The notes under the pieces are model-generated. The model made no database searches and had not been told where the DNA came from. It was given only the letters and a program-made list of their open reading frames with translations. From Pseudomonadota bacterium (GTDB lineage: Bacteria; Pseudomonadota; Alphaproteobacteria; Acetobacterales; Acetobacteraceae), in contig JAJXWD010000019.1 in the NCBI GenBank assembly GCA_021781835.1, positions 1-45,288 of the forward strand: DNA of 45,288 nucleotides. Direction: 5' to 3'. Positions 38,999-45,288 of the stretch are shown here, piece after piece; positions within the stretch are counted from its first letter, which is position 1, and each line of letters starts with the position of its first letter. A program made the translations under genes and the position numbers.

Positions 38999-39497
38999 GC
39001 TGATCGCGCTATACCCCGGCACGTTCGACCCGATCACCAACGGCCATATCGACATCATCTCCCGGGCGGCCAAGCTGGTTGACCGGCTGGTGGTCGGCGT
39101 GGCGGTCAATATCGGCAAGGGCCCGATCTTCTCGCTCGATGAGCGCGTGGCCTTGGTCGAGGCCGAGGTGGCGCCCATCGCCGAGCGCCTGGGCATCATC
39201 GTCGAGGTGCGGCCCTTCTCCAGCCTGCTCATCCAGTTCGCGCGCGAGGTGGGCGCGCGCATGATCGTGCGCGGCCTGCGCGCGGTCTCCGACTTCGACT
39301 ATGAGTTCCAGATGACGGGCATGAATTACCGGCTTGATTCCGAAATCGAGACCGTGTTTCTCATGGCCTCCGAGCGCCACCAGTTCATCTCGTCGCGTTT
39401 CGTCAAGGATGTGGCGCTCTATGGCGGCGATATTTCCAGCTTCGTGCCGCCCCGCACCGCCGCCGCCACCATCGCCAAACTGAAAGGCCATTCATAA
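38991..39497 (+). CDS. coaD: Phosphopantetheine adenylyltransferase
   Basis: Performs the fourth step of coenzyme A synthesis, making dephospho-CoA. The 168 residues show [20 protein letters not shown] with the adenylate-binding TxGH-type motif, then [20 protein letters not shown] and [20 protein letters not shown]. Normal length. The ATG at 38991 lies inside the end of gyrA, and its stop shares an A with the start of the next gene (TAATG). The gyrA-coaD-cyclophilin order is one tight operon. Confidence 0.97.
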   Translation: MAELIALYPGTFDPITNGHIDIISRAAKLVDRLVVGVAVNIGKGPIFSLDERVALVEAEVAPIAERLGIIVEVRPFSSLLIQFAREVGARMIVRGLRAVSDFDYEFQMTGMNYRLDSEIETVFLMASERHQFISSRFVKDVALYGGDISSFVPPRTAAATIAKLKGHS

Positions 39498-40048
39498 TGC
39501 GCCGCCGGACCCTTCTAACCGCCGCAGCCGCGGCCCCACTCGCCACAACAGGATTGACCATGAGCGAAGCCCAAGCCGATACGGCCACCCCCTCCACCCT
39601 GAAAATGACCCTGAAATACGGCGACGTGACCATCGCGCTCCGCCCCGACCTGGCGCCGCTGGCCAGCGCCCGCCTGGCCGAGCTGACCAGCCAGGGCTTC
39701 TACGATGGCTGCAAGTTCTTCCGCGTCATCGCCGGCTTCATGGCCCAGACCGGCGACCCGACCAACACCGGCATGGGCGGCTCCAAGCTCCCCAACCTGC
39801 CGGCCGAGTTCACCAACGATGCCAGCTTCCTCACCGGCACGCTGGGCATGGCCCGCACCCAGGACCCCAACTCCGCCAATTCGCAATTCTTCATCTGCTT
39901 CGACCCCAGCCCCTGGCTGGACGGCCAATACACCATCGTCGGCCAGGTCACGGCGGGCATGGATGCGGTCAACCAGATCAAGAAAGGCAGCGGCTCCAAC
40001 GGCCAGGTGCAAGACCCTGATTCCATCATCAAGATGGTCGTGGCCTGA
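39497..40048 (+). CDS. Exported cyclophilin-type peptidylprolyl isomerase
   Basis: Helps fold proteins by cis-trans isomerisation of proline bonds. The cyclophilin domain covers about residues 35-183: VTIALRPDLAPLASARLAEL, FFRVIAGFMAQTGDPTNTG, SQFFICFDPSPWLDGQYTIV. The first 27 residues look like an export signal: [19 protein letters not shown], then SEAQADT, with a cut near AQA-DT. The two or three leading arginines resemble a twin-arginine signal, though the full consensus is not met. A start at Met22 without the signal is possible. The periplasm is the likely place. It ends the gyrA operon. Confidence 0.92.
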   Translation: MRRRTLLTAAAAAPLATTGLTMSEAQADTATPSTLKMTLKYGDVTIALRPDLAPLASARLAELTSQGFYDGCKFFRVIAGFMAQTGDPTNTGMGGSKLPNLPAEFTNDASFLTGTLGMARTQDPNSANSQFFICFDPSPWLDGQYTIVGQVTAGMDAVNQIKKGSGSNGQVQDPDSIIKMVVA

Positions 40049-40057
40049 CTTGACTTA

Positions 40058-40111
40058 GGGGGGCGAAAGATAGTTAAAGCCCCCCACGATACGGCGCGCC
40101 GCGCGCGCCGT
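40058..40111 (+). terminator. Two hairpins between the cyclophilin gene and tRNA-Lys
   Basis: GGGGGGC (40058-40064) pairs with GCCCCCC (40079-40085) over a 14-base A-rich loop. Then ACGGCGCGC (40091-40099) pairs with GCGCGCCGT (40103-40111), followed by TTTGG. One or both may end the gyrA operon or mark the 5' side of the tRNA precursor; the T-run is short. Confidence 0.4.
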
Positions 40112-40119
40112 TTGGTGAA

Positions 40120-40194
40120 GAGCCTGTAGCTCAGAGGTAGAGCAACCGACTTTTAATCGGTTGGCCGTGGGTTCGACCCCCACCGGGCTCACCA
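40120..40194 (+). tRNA. tRNA-Lys (anticodon TTT)
   Basis: A 75-base cloverleaf with encoded CCA. Acceptor GAGCCTG pairs with CGGGCTC (one G-T pair), the D stem is GCTC/GAGC, the anticodon stem is ACCGA/TCGGT around CTTTTAA, and the T stem is GTGGG/CCCAC with loop TTCGACC. Bases 34-36 read TTT, decoding AAA and AAG. No integrase or direct repeat of its 3' end is visible nearby. Confidence 0.97.
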
Positions 40195-40429
40195 TTTCCG
40201 TCCTTTTCCGCCCCTATCCCCTAATCAGCCCGCCTTTGGCGCAATCGCGGCCCTCGGCCTGGCCTCTCCGGGGGCGGCTCCAAAACATTTTAAATCCCAT
40301 GCCATCCTGGCGGACAAACCAGGCCCGGCATGTTACGCTTTGGGGCTTCGCGCGCGTGCCCCAGAGGCGCGCGGCGCGGTTCAAAAAACGGCCCAAAAAT
40401 CTTTACCCCACTCTAGGAAAGCGCGAGCC
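40195..40429 (+). other. Intergenic region between tRNA-Lys and hpnG
   Basis: These 235 bases hold no gene I can support. The last part, AGGAAA about ten bases before ATG 40430, is the hpnG ribosome binding site. An AT-richer patch (40280-40300) could hold a promoter; no good pair of boxes was found. Confidence 0.4.
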
Positions 40430-41080
40430 ATGGAACGGGCGAAAATAGGCATTGTCACCGGGTTGCGGGCCGAGGCCGCGTGGCTGGGGCGTGGCGGCTT
40501 CTTGGTGCGCGTGGGCGGCGGCACGCCGCAAGGCGCCGAGGTGGCGGCGCGCGCCTTGCTCAAGCAAGGCGCCCAGGCGCTCATCAGCTTTGGCCTTGCC
40601 GGGGGGCTGGCGCCGGGCCTAAAGCCCGGCACGGTGCTCATTCCCCCTTCGGTGCTCGAGGGGCGGCGCGCCTATCCGTGCGATTATCAGCTGATGGAAT
40701 ATCTTGGCGGCTCCACCGGCGCGCCCATTCTGGCGGCCGCCAAGGTGGTCGCCACGGCCCACGAAAAAGCCCTGCTGCATGCCCGGCACCGCGCCGCGGC
40801 GGTGGACCTCGAATCGGGCGCGGTGGCGCGGGTGGCGGCCGAGCGTGAAATTCCCTTCGCCGTGCTGCGCGCCGTGGCCGACCCGGCCGAGCGCGACCTG
40901 CCCGGCGCGGCCCTTCACGCGCTGGACCCGCAAGGCCGCGTGCGGCTGGGCTTTGTGCTGCGCGCCCTGCTGCGCGAGCCGCGCCAGCTTGGCGGGCTGC
41001 TCAAGGTCGGGCGCGATGCCGCGGCCGCCAAATCGGCCTTGCAGGCCCATGTGGCGCGCCTGCCCGCCCACGGCGCCTAG
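40430..41080 (+). CDS. hpnG: Hopanoid side-chain phosphorylase HpnG
   Basis: A 216-residue purine-nucleoside-phosphorylase-like enzyme. In hopanoid synthesis HpnG removes adenine from adenosylhopane to give ribosylhopane or its phosphate. The fold is seen in IGIVTGLRAEAAWL, LISFGLAGGLAPGLKPGTVL, AAAVDLESGAVARVAAEREI with the conserved Glu, and FAVLRAVADPAERDLP. The start is ATG 40430 with AGGAAA upstream. The convergent hpnH encodes the preceding step, which supports the assignment. It is followed by a cluster of long hairpins. Confidence 0.88.
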   Translation: MERAKIGIVTGLRAEAAWLGRGGFLVRVGGGTPQGAEVAARALLKQGAQALISFGLAGGLAPGLKPGTVLIPPSVLEGRRAYPCDYQLMEYLGGSTGAPILAAAKVVATAHEKALLHARHRAAAVDLESGAVARVAAEREIPFAVLRAVADPAERDLPGAALHALDPQGRVRLGFVLRALLREPRQLGGLLKVGRDAAAAKSALQAHVARLPAHGA

Positions 41081-41089
41081 AGTGCGATG

Positions 41090-41203
41090 ACGTTAGATTG
41101 ACCCGCCTTGCGGGTAAATCTAACGTCTGAATCGCCCTCTAACTCATGATTTAGAGGCGGATTCAGACATAAGATGCAATCGCGCAGCGATTCCATCTTA
41201 TGT
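41090..41203 (+). repeat. Three long hairpins upstream of repeat copy 2
   Basis: Three near-perfect palindromes follow one another with no gap. A: ACGTTAGATT-g-ACCCGC, loop CTT, GCGGGT-a-AATCTAACGT (41090-41126). B: TCTGAATC ... CCTCTAA, loop of eight, TTAGAGG ... GATTCAGA (41126-41167). C: ACATAAGATG-c-AATCGC, loop GCA, GCGATT-c-CATCTTATGT (41167-41203). Adjacent hairpins share a boundary base. They lie ten bases after the hpnG stop. Copy 1 of the 106-bp repeat has no such neighbours. Confidence 0.85.
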
Positions 41204-41213
41204 CATCCGGCTC

Positions 41214-41319
41214 TAGAGCGGGATGCGGTATGACGCACCCGCTCTAGTCATATTTTGACGATCAATTTCATTGGCTTAAATTGCGCCTGTCGACTCAATC
41301 CAAGCCAATATTGATCTAA
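41214..41319 (+). repeat. Structured 106-bp repeat, copy 2
   Basis: This copy matches 33134-33239 at 98 of 106 positions. It folds into CTAGAGCGGG ... CCCGCTCTAG (41213-41247) and GATCAAT-ttc-ATTGGCTT with AAGCCAAT-ATTGATC (41260-41316). C41275 pairs with G41304; copy 1 has T and A there. It sits between convergent hpnG and hpnH, after three other hairpins, and touches the hpnH terminator. Confidence 0.88.
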
Positions 41320-41351
41320 AAAAACCGCCCCTTTGTCTCAAAGGGGCGGTT
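41318..41351 (-). terminator. Intrinsic terminator of hpnH
   Basis: On the minus strand AACCGCCCCTTT and AAAGGGGCGGTT (41323-41334 and 41340-41351) form a 12-bp perfect stem with a 5-base loop, followed by a run of T (A 41318-41324). It lies about 35 bases after the hpnH stop. Confidence 0.9.
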
Positions 41352-41384
41352 CCAAAAACATCTGCGAAACTCAGCGCCTTTGCC

Positions 41385-42557
41385 TCATTCGGCGGCGGGC
41401 GCCGAGAGGGCTGCGGCCACGCGCGCGGCCTTGGCTTCATGAATTTCGGCCATCTTGGTCTCGACATGCTTCGAAAACACATACTCCGCCGGGCGGGCAT
41501 GGGTCAGGTCGATGTCAGGCGCCATCGGCCCGTCGGTCTTGATGCCCTGGAGCGCGAACTTGGCCAGCTTCCAGGGGTTTTTCACCGAATCCATCACCGC
41601 CGTCGCCTCAAACCCGGAATGGACCATGCAATCGGAGCATTTTTCATAATTGCCCACGCCATAGCGGTCCCAGTCGGTGGTCTCCATCAGCTCCTTGAAG
41701 CTCGCCGCATAGCCTTCCCCCACCAGATAGCAGGGGCGCTGCCAGCCGAACACGTTGCGCGTCGGGTTGCCCCAGGGCGTGCAGGCATAGGTCTGGTTGC
41801 CGGCCAAAAAGTCGAGAAACAGCGGGCTCTGGGTGAATTTCCACTTGATGCCGCGCGTCTTGCTTTCCTTGCCGCGCGCGAAAATGGCGCGGAACAATTC
41901 CTTGGTGCGGGTCCGGTTCAAGAAATGCTGCTGGTCGGGCGCGCGTTCATAGGCGTAACCGGGCGAGGTCATCACCCCCTCGACGCCGAGGCTCGTGACA
42001 TGGTCCATGAACTTGGCCACCCGGTCGGGGTCGGCGCCCTCGAACAAGGTGCAGTTGATCGAGGTGCGGAACCCCTTGCTGGTGGCGAGCTCGATGCACG
42101 CGACGGCGCGCTCATAAACGCCATCCTGGTCCACGGCCCGGTCGTGCATCTCCTTGTCGCCGTCGAGATGAATGTCCCAGCAGAAATTCTTGTGCGGCTT
42201 GTACTGGTCGATCTTTTTCTCGAGCAGCAGGGCGTTGGTGCACAAAATCACGTAGCGGCCCATCTTGAGATAGGCCTCCACGATCTGCGGCATCTCCTTG
42301 TGCAGCAGCGGCTCGCCGCCGGCGATGGCGATGATCGGCGCCGGGCATTCCTCGGCGGCCTTGATGGCATCCTCGACCGAGAGGCGCTGGTTCAGGATTT
42401 CCGAGGGATAATCGATCTTGCCGCACCCCTGGCAGGCGAGGTTGCAGCGAAACAGCGGCTCGAGCATCAGCACCAGCGGGTAGCGCTTATTGCCCGAGAG
42501 ATGCTGCTTCAAAATATATTTGCCGACCGCGAAGGCCTGGCTCAACGGTACACCCAT
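41385..42557 (-). CDS. hpnH: Adenosylhopane synthase HpnH (radical SAM)
   Basis: Joins a 5'-deoxyadenosyl group to the hopene skeleton, the first step towards C35 hopanoids. The 390 residues carry the radical SAM cluster ligands Cys38, Cys42 and Cys45 (CNLACQGC), the GGEP motif (IAIAGGEPLLHKEMP), and a C-terminal SPASM-like Cys-rich section (CTPWGNPTRN, CYLVGEGY, CSDCMVHSGFEA). The N-terminus MGVPLSQAFAVGKYILKQHL is typical of HpnH. It follows ispH by 18 bases on the same strand. hpnG, acting next in the pathway, lies on the other side of the repeat cluster. Confidence 0.96.
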   Translation of the reverse strand: MGVPLSQAFAVGKYILKQHLSGNKRYPLVLMLEPLFRCNLACQGCGKIDYPSEILNQRLSVEDAIKAAEECPAPIIAIAGGEPLLHKEMPQIVEAYLKMGRYVILCTNALLLEKKIDQYKPHKNFCWDIHLDGDKEMHDRAVDQDGVYERAVACIELATSKGFRTSINCTLFEGADPDRVAKFMDHVTSLGVEGVMTSPGYAYERAPDQQHFLNRTRTKELFRAIFARGKESKTRGIKWKFTQSPLFLDFLAGNQTYACTPWGNPTRNVFGWQRPCYLVGEGYAASFKELMETTDWDRYGVGNYEKCSDCMVHSGFEATAVMDSVKNPWKLAKFALQGIKTDGPMAPDIDLTHARPAEYVFSKHVETKMAEIHEAKAARVAAALSAPAAE

Positions 42558-42575
42558 ACTGGAAAACCCCGGTTT

Positions 42576-43526
42576 TTATAGGCTGGCCACTTCGGCCGGC
42601 AATTTGAATTTCACATCCTCGGGCGTGCCGTCGAGCAGCTCGATCTCCACCCGCCCGAACGAGCGCAGCCCCTCGATCACGCCCTGCACCAAAATCTCGG
42701 GCGCCGAGGCGCCGGCGGTCACGCCCACGCGGGTCACGCCCGTGAACCACTCCGCGCGCAGCGCCGCCGCATCGTCGATCAGGTAGGAGGGATGCCCAAG
42801 CTCGGCGCCGATCTCGCGCAGGCGGTTGGAGTTGGAGGAGTTCTTCGACCCCACCACCAGCAGCAGATCGACCACCTTGGCCAGGCTGTGCACCGCCTCC
42901 TGGCGGTTTTGGGTGGCGTAGCAAATATCCTTCACATCCGGCCCGGCGATTTCGGGAAACCGGTCCTTGAGCGCGGCGATGATGCCGCGCGTGTCATCGA
43001 CCGAAAGCGTGGTCTGGGTAATGTAGGCCAGCTTGGAGGGGTCGTTGACCGTGAGGGTCTGGGCATCCTCCACGGTCTGCACCAGATACACCGTGCCGTC
43101 GATCTGGCCGATCGTGCCTTCCACCTCGGCATGGCCGGCATGGCCGATCAGCACCAGCTCGCACCCCTGGGCGGCGTAGCGGCGGCCCTCGGCATGCACC
43201 TTGGCCACCAGCGGGCAGGTGGCGTCGATCACGGGCAGCTCGCGGTCATGGGCGGCCTGCACCACCTTGCGGGCCACGCCATGGGCCGAAAACACGGTCC
43301 AGGCGCCGTCTGGCACCTCGTCCAGCTCATCCACGAACACGGCGCCCCGGGCGCGCAGATCCTCCACCACATGGCGGTTATGAACAATTTCGTGGCGCAC
43401 ATAAATCGGCGGGCCGAACTTGACGAGCGCCCGCTCGACAATGTCGATCGCGCGCTCGACACCGGCGCAAAAGCCGCGGGGCTGCGCCAGAATGACGCGC
43501 AAAGTCTTGCTGTTAGATCCGTCCAT
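42576..43526 (-). CDS. ispH: 4-hydroxy-3-methylbut-2-enyl diphosphate reductase
   Basis: Last enzyme of the MEP isoprenoid pathway, yielding IPP and DMAPP for hopanoids and quinones. The 316 residues have the iron-sulfur cysteines in [11 protein letters not shown] (Cys20), [11 protein letters not shown] and [11 protein letters not shown], together with [15 protein letters not shown] and [15 protein letters not shown] 43526 is chosen over the TTG one codon upstream, with AGGA in front. It shares an operon with hpnH and diverges from dxs, the first MEP enzyme, so precursor supply and hopanoid modification are clustered. Confidence 0.97.
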   Translation of the reverse strand: MDGSNSKTLRVILAQPRGFCAGVERAIDIVERALVKFGPPIYVRHEIVHNRHVVEDLRARGAVFVDELDEVPDGAWTVFSAHGVARKVVQAAHDRELPVIDATCPLVAKVHAEGRRYAAQGCELVLIGHAGHAEVEGTIGQIDGTVYLVQTVEDAQTLTVNDPSKLAYITQTTLSVDDTRGIIAALKDRFPEIAGPDVKDICYATQNRQEAVHSLAKVVDLLLVVGSKNSSNSNRLREIGAELGHPSYLIDDAAALRAEWFTGVTRVGVTAGASAPEILVQGVIEGLRSFGRVEIELLDGTPEDVKFKLPAEVASL

Positions 43527-43529
43527 CAA

Positions 43530-43829
43530 TGGTCAGTCCTGTTGCCGGTCAGTCACGCCCTAAGGCATTGTGGCTCTGCATTAGGTCATTGGCTCCATAA
43601 TCCGCAAGCACAACTCTGCACTTTAACGGCATAACGGCCCCGCCAGCGGGGCGCGCGGGTGGGGGATATGAGCTTTTGGGCTGGCTTTTCGGGCGCGGCG
43701 GGCCTATGTGTCCGTGAATTTTCAGGTAACCAATGAGTCGGGCCGGGATGAACCGGCAGGTGGGGTTGAGTTGATATACGAGGCGATGATGCTGGTTTGT
43801 CGGGCGCTTTGCGCGGGGAATGTGAACTG
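43530..43829 (+). other. Divergent region between ispH and dxs
   Basis: Three hundred bases that must hold both promoters. A short direct repeat GGTCAGTC occurs at 43531 and 43548. I see no xseB or ispA, which often precede dxs in related bacteria, and no convincing gene. Candidate promoter boxes are weak. GGGGAA before ATG 43830 is the dxs ribosome binding site. Confidence 0.45.
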
Positions 43830-45288
43830 ATGGCGCCCAAAACCCCACTCCTGGACAGGGTCAATATCCCCAGCGATCTGCGCAATTTCTCCGCCGACCA
43901 GCTCCGCCAACTGGCCGATGAGCTGCGCGCCGAGACGGTCGATACCGTCTCCACCACCGGCGGGCATCTGGGCTCGTCGCTTGGCGTGGTCGAGCTCACC
44001 GTCGCCATTCATGCGGTGTTCAACACGCCGCGCGACCGGCTGATCTGGGATGTCGGGCATCAATGCTACCCGCATAAAATCCTCACCGGCCGGCGCGAGC
44101 GCATCCGCACGCTGCGCCAGCCGGGCGGGCTTTCGGGCTTCACCCGCCGCTCCGAGAGCGAATACGACCCGTTCGGCGCCGCCCATTCCTCCACCTCCAT
44201 CTCGGCCGGGCTTGGCATGGCGGTGGCGCGCGACCTCAAGCACGAGGCCGACCCGCGCCATGTCATCGCCGTCATCGGCGATGGCTCCATGTCGGCCGGC
44301 ATGGCCTATGAGGCCATGAACAACGCCGGCGCCATGCGCTCCAAGCTGCTGGTCATCCTCAACGACAACGACATGTCCATCGCGCCGCCCGTCGGCGCCA
44401 TGAGCGCCTATCTCTCCAAGCTCATCTCCTCGCGCTCCTTCCTCTCGGTGCGCGATTTCGCGGCCAAGATGGCCAAGCGCTTCCCCCGCCAGCTCGAGCG
44501 CACGGTGCGCCGCGCCGAGGAATATGCGCGCGGCATCCTCACCGGCGGCACGCTGTTCGAGGAGCTGGGCTTCTATTATGTCGGCCCGATCGATGGTCAT
44601 AATCTCGACCATCTGCTGCCCGTGCTGCGCAATCTGCGCGATTCGGACGCCGCCGAGCCCGTGCTGCTGCATGTGGTGACCAAAAAAGGCAAGGGCTACG
44701 CCCCCGCCGAGGCCGCGGCCGACAAATATCATGGCGTCAGCAAGTTCAACGTCGTCACCGGCGAGCAGAAAAAAGCCCCGCCCGGCCCGCCGACCTATAC
44801 CAGCGTGTTCGCCAAGGCCCTCATCGCCGAGGCCGAGGCCGACCCCAACATCGTCGCCGTCACGGCGGCCATGTCGCCCGGCACCGGGCTCGACAAGTTC
44901 GAGGCCAAATTCCCCACCCGCATGTTCGATGTCGGCATCGCCGAGCAGCATGCGGTCACCTTCGCGGCGGGCATGGCGACCGAGGGGCTAAAACCCTTCT
45001 GCGCCATCTACTCCACCTTCCTCCAGCGCGGCTACGACCAGCTGGTGCATGATGTGGTGCTGCAAAACCTGCCCGTGCGCTTTTGCATGGACCGCGCCGG
45101 CCTGGTCGGCGCCGATGGCGCGACCCATGCCGGCGCCTATGATCTCTGCTTCCTCGGCCCCATGCCCAACATGGTCATCATGGCGCCCTCCGACGAAGCC
45201 GAGCTGATGCACGCGGTCGCCACCTCCGCCGCCATCAACGACCGCCCGAGCGCCTTCCGCTACCCGCGCGGCGAGGGCGTGGGCCTCG
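43830..45288 (+). CDS. dxs: 1-deoxy-D-xylulose-5-phosphate synthase, 3' end missing
   Basis: Condenses pyruvate and glyceraldehyde-3-phosphate with thiamine diphosphate, the entry step of the MEP pathway. The frame runs open from ATG 43830 to the window edge, 486 codons, about three quarters of the usual length. The cofactor motif is [68 protein letters not shown] and the catalytic Glu in [15 protein letters not shown] are all present, then [26 protein letters not shown] lies about ten bases before the ATG. It diverges from ispH. Confidence 0.97.
   Translation, partial: MAPKTPLLDRVNIPSDLRNFSADQLRQLADELRAETVDTVSTTGGHLGSSLGVVELTVAIHAVFNTPRDRLIWDVGHQCYPHKILTGRRERIRTLRQPGGLSGFTRRSESEYDPFGAAHSSTSISAGLGMAVARDLKHEADPRHVIAVIGDGSMSAGMAYEAMNNAGAMRSKLLVILNDNDMSIAPPVGAMSAYLSKLISSRSFLSVRDFAAKMAKRFPRQLERTVRRAEEYARGILTGGTLFEELGFYYVGPIDGHNLDHLLPVLRNLRDSDAAEPVLLHVVTKKGKGYAPAEAAADKYHGVSKFNVVTGEQKKAPPGPPTYTSVFAKALIAEAEADPNIVAVTAAMSPGTGLDKFEAKFPTRMFDVGIAEQHAVTFAAGMATEGLKPFCAIYSTFLQRGYDQLVHDVVLQNLPVRFCMDRAGLVGADGATHAGAYDLCFLGPMPNMVIMAPSDEAELMHAVATSAAINDRPSAFRYPRGEGVGL

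Noticed and set aside
40120-40429. tRNA-Lys as an integration site
   Set aside because: No integrase, no duplicated tRNA end and no composition change follow it; hpnG and its neighbours look native.
41090-41319. CRISPR array or riboswitch
   Set aside because: The hairpins differ from each other, with no regular repeat-spacer pattern, and they sit at the 3' ends of both flanking genes rather than in a leader.
43730-43829. A short xseB-like gene before dxs
   Set aside because: Plus-strand frames here end within about 15 codons and show no exonuclease VII small-subunit pattern.

Overview
The window is chromosomal DNA of a high-GC alphaproteobacterium. Gene content and order (yqeY-dnaG-rpoD; methyltransferase/comF/grxC/DUF1178; rplM-rpsI; a leaderless carA) fit Rhodospirillales, most likely Acetobacteraceae. 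The hopanoid genes hpnG, hpnH and hpnK and a long A/T-stem hairpin after gmk agree with that. This placement rests on remembered synteny, not on a search. Almost all genes are core housekeeping genes. I see no insertion sequence, prophage, integrase or CRISPR array.

Layout. 1-2800: end of a chemoreceptor, a NUDIX-DUF47 fusion, ssb and a small membrane protein. 2823-11231: mtnP, then a minus-strand run carA > gene X > nucleotidyltransferase > carB > greA > ilvA. 11311-18027: yqeY-dnaG-rpoD followed by a chain of overlapping genes (GNAT, RluA, DUF3553, moaA). 18003-24529: a TetR regulator divergent from a three-gene RND efflux operon. 24548-28797: a hidden Flp pilin, radC, a methyltransferase divergent from comF-grxC-DUF1178-hpnK. 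28861-32925: purH > two small genes > rplM-rpsI. 32926-36065: repeat copy 1, a small gene, yicC-gmk and a family 25 glycosyltransferase. 36272-40194: gyrA-coaD-cyclophilin and tRNA-Lys. 40430-45288: hpnG, a structured repeat cluster, ispH-hpnH, and dxs running off the end. Isoprenoid (dxs, ispH) and hopanoid side-chain genes (hpnG, hpnH) sit together, with hpnK 12 kb away.

The most unusual parts are these. (1) Two low-GC genes, one a minimal nucleotidyltransferase like the antitoxins of HEPN/MNT modules, sit between carA and carB with 4-base overlaps on both sides of gene X. (2) CarA carries an N-terminal helix-turn-helix domain, and a near-consensus promoter lies so close to its start that the mRNA should be leaderless. 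(3) A 106-bp repeat occurs twice, 8 kb apart, with a compensatory base-pair change in its stem; one copy follows three more long hairpins. (4) A NUDIX hydrolase runs in frame into a DUF47 protein that keeps its own very strong internal ribosome binding site. (5) Two real short genes were found by hand: a DUF3553 protein at 16827-17006 and a type IVb pilin at 24548-24724.
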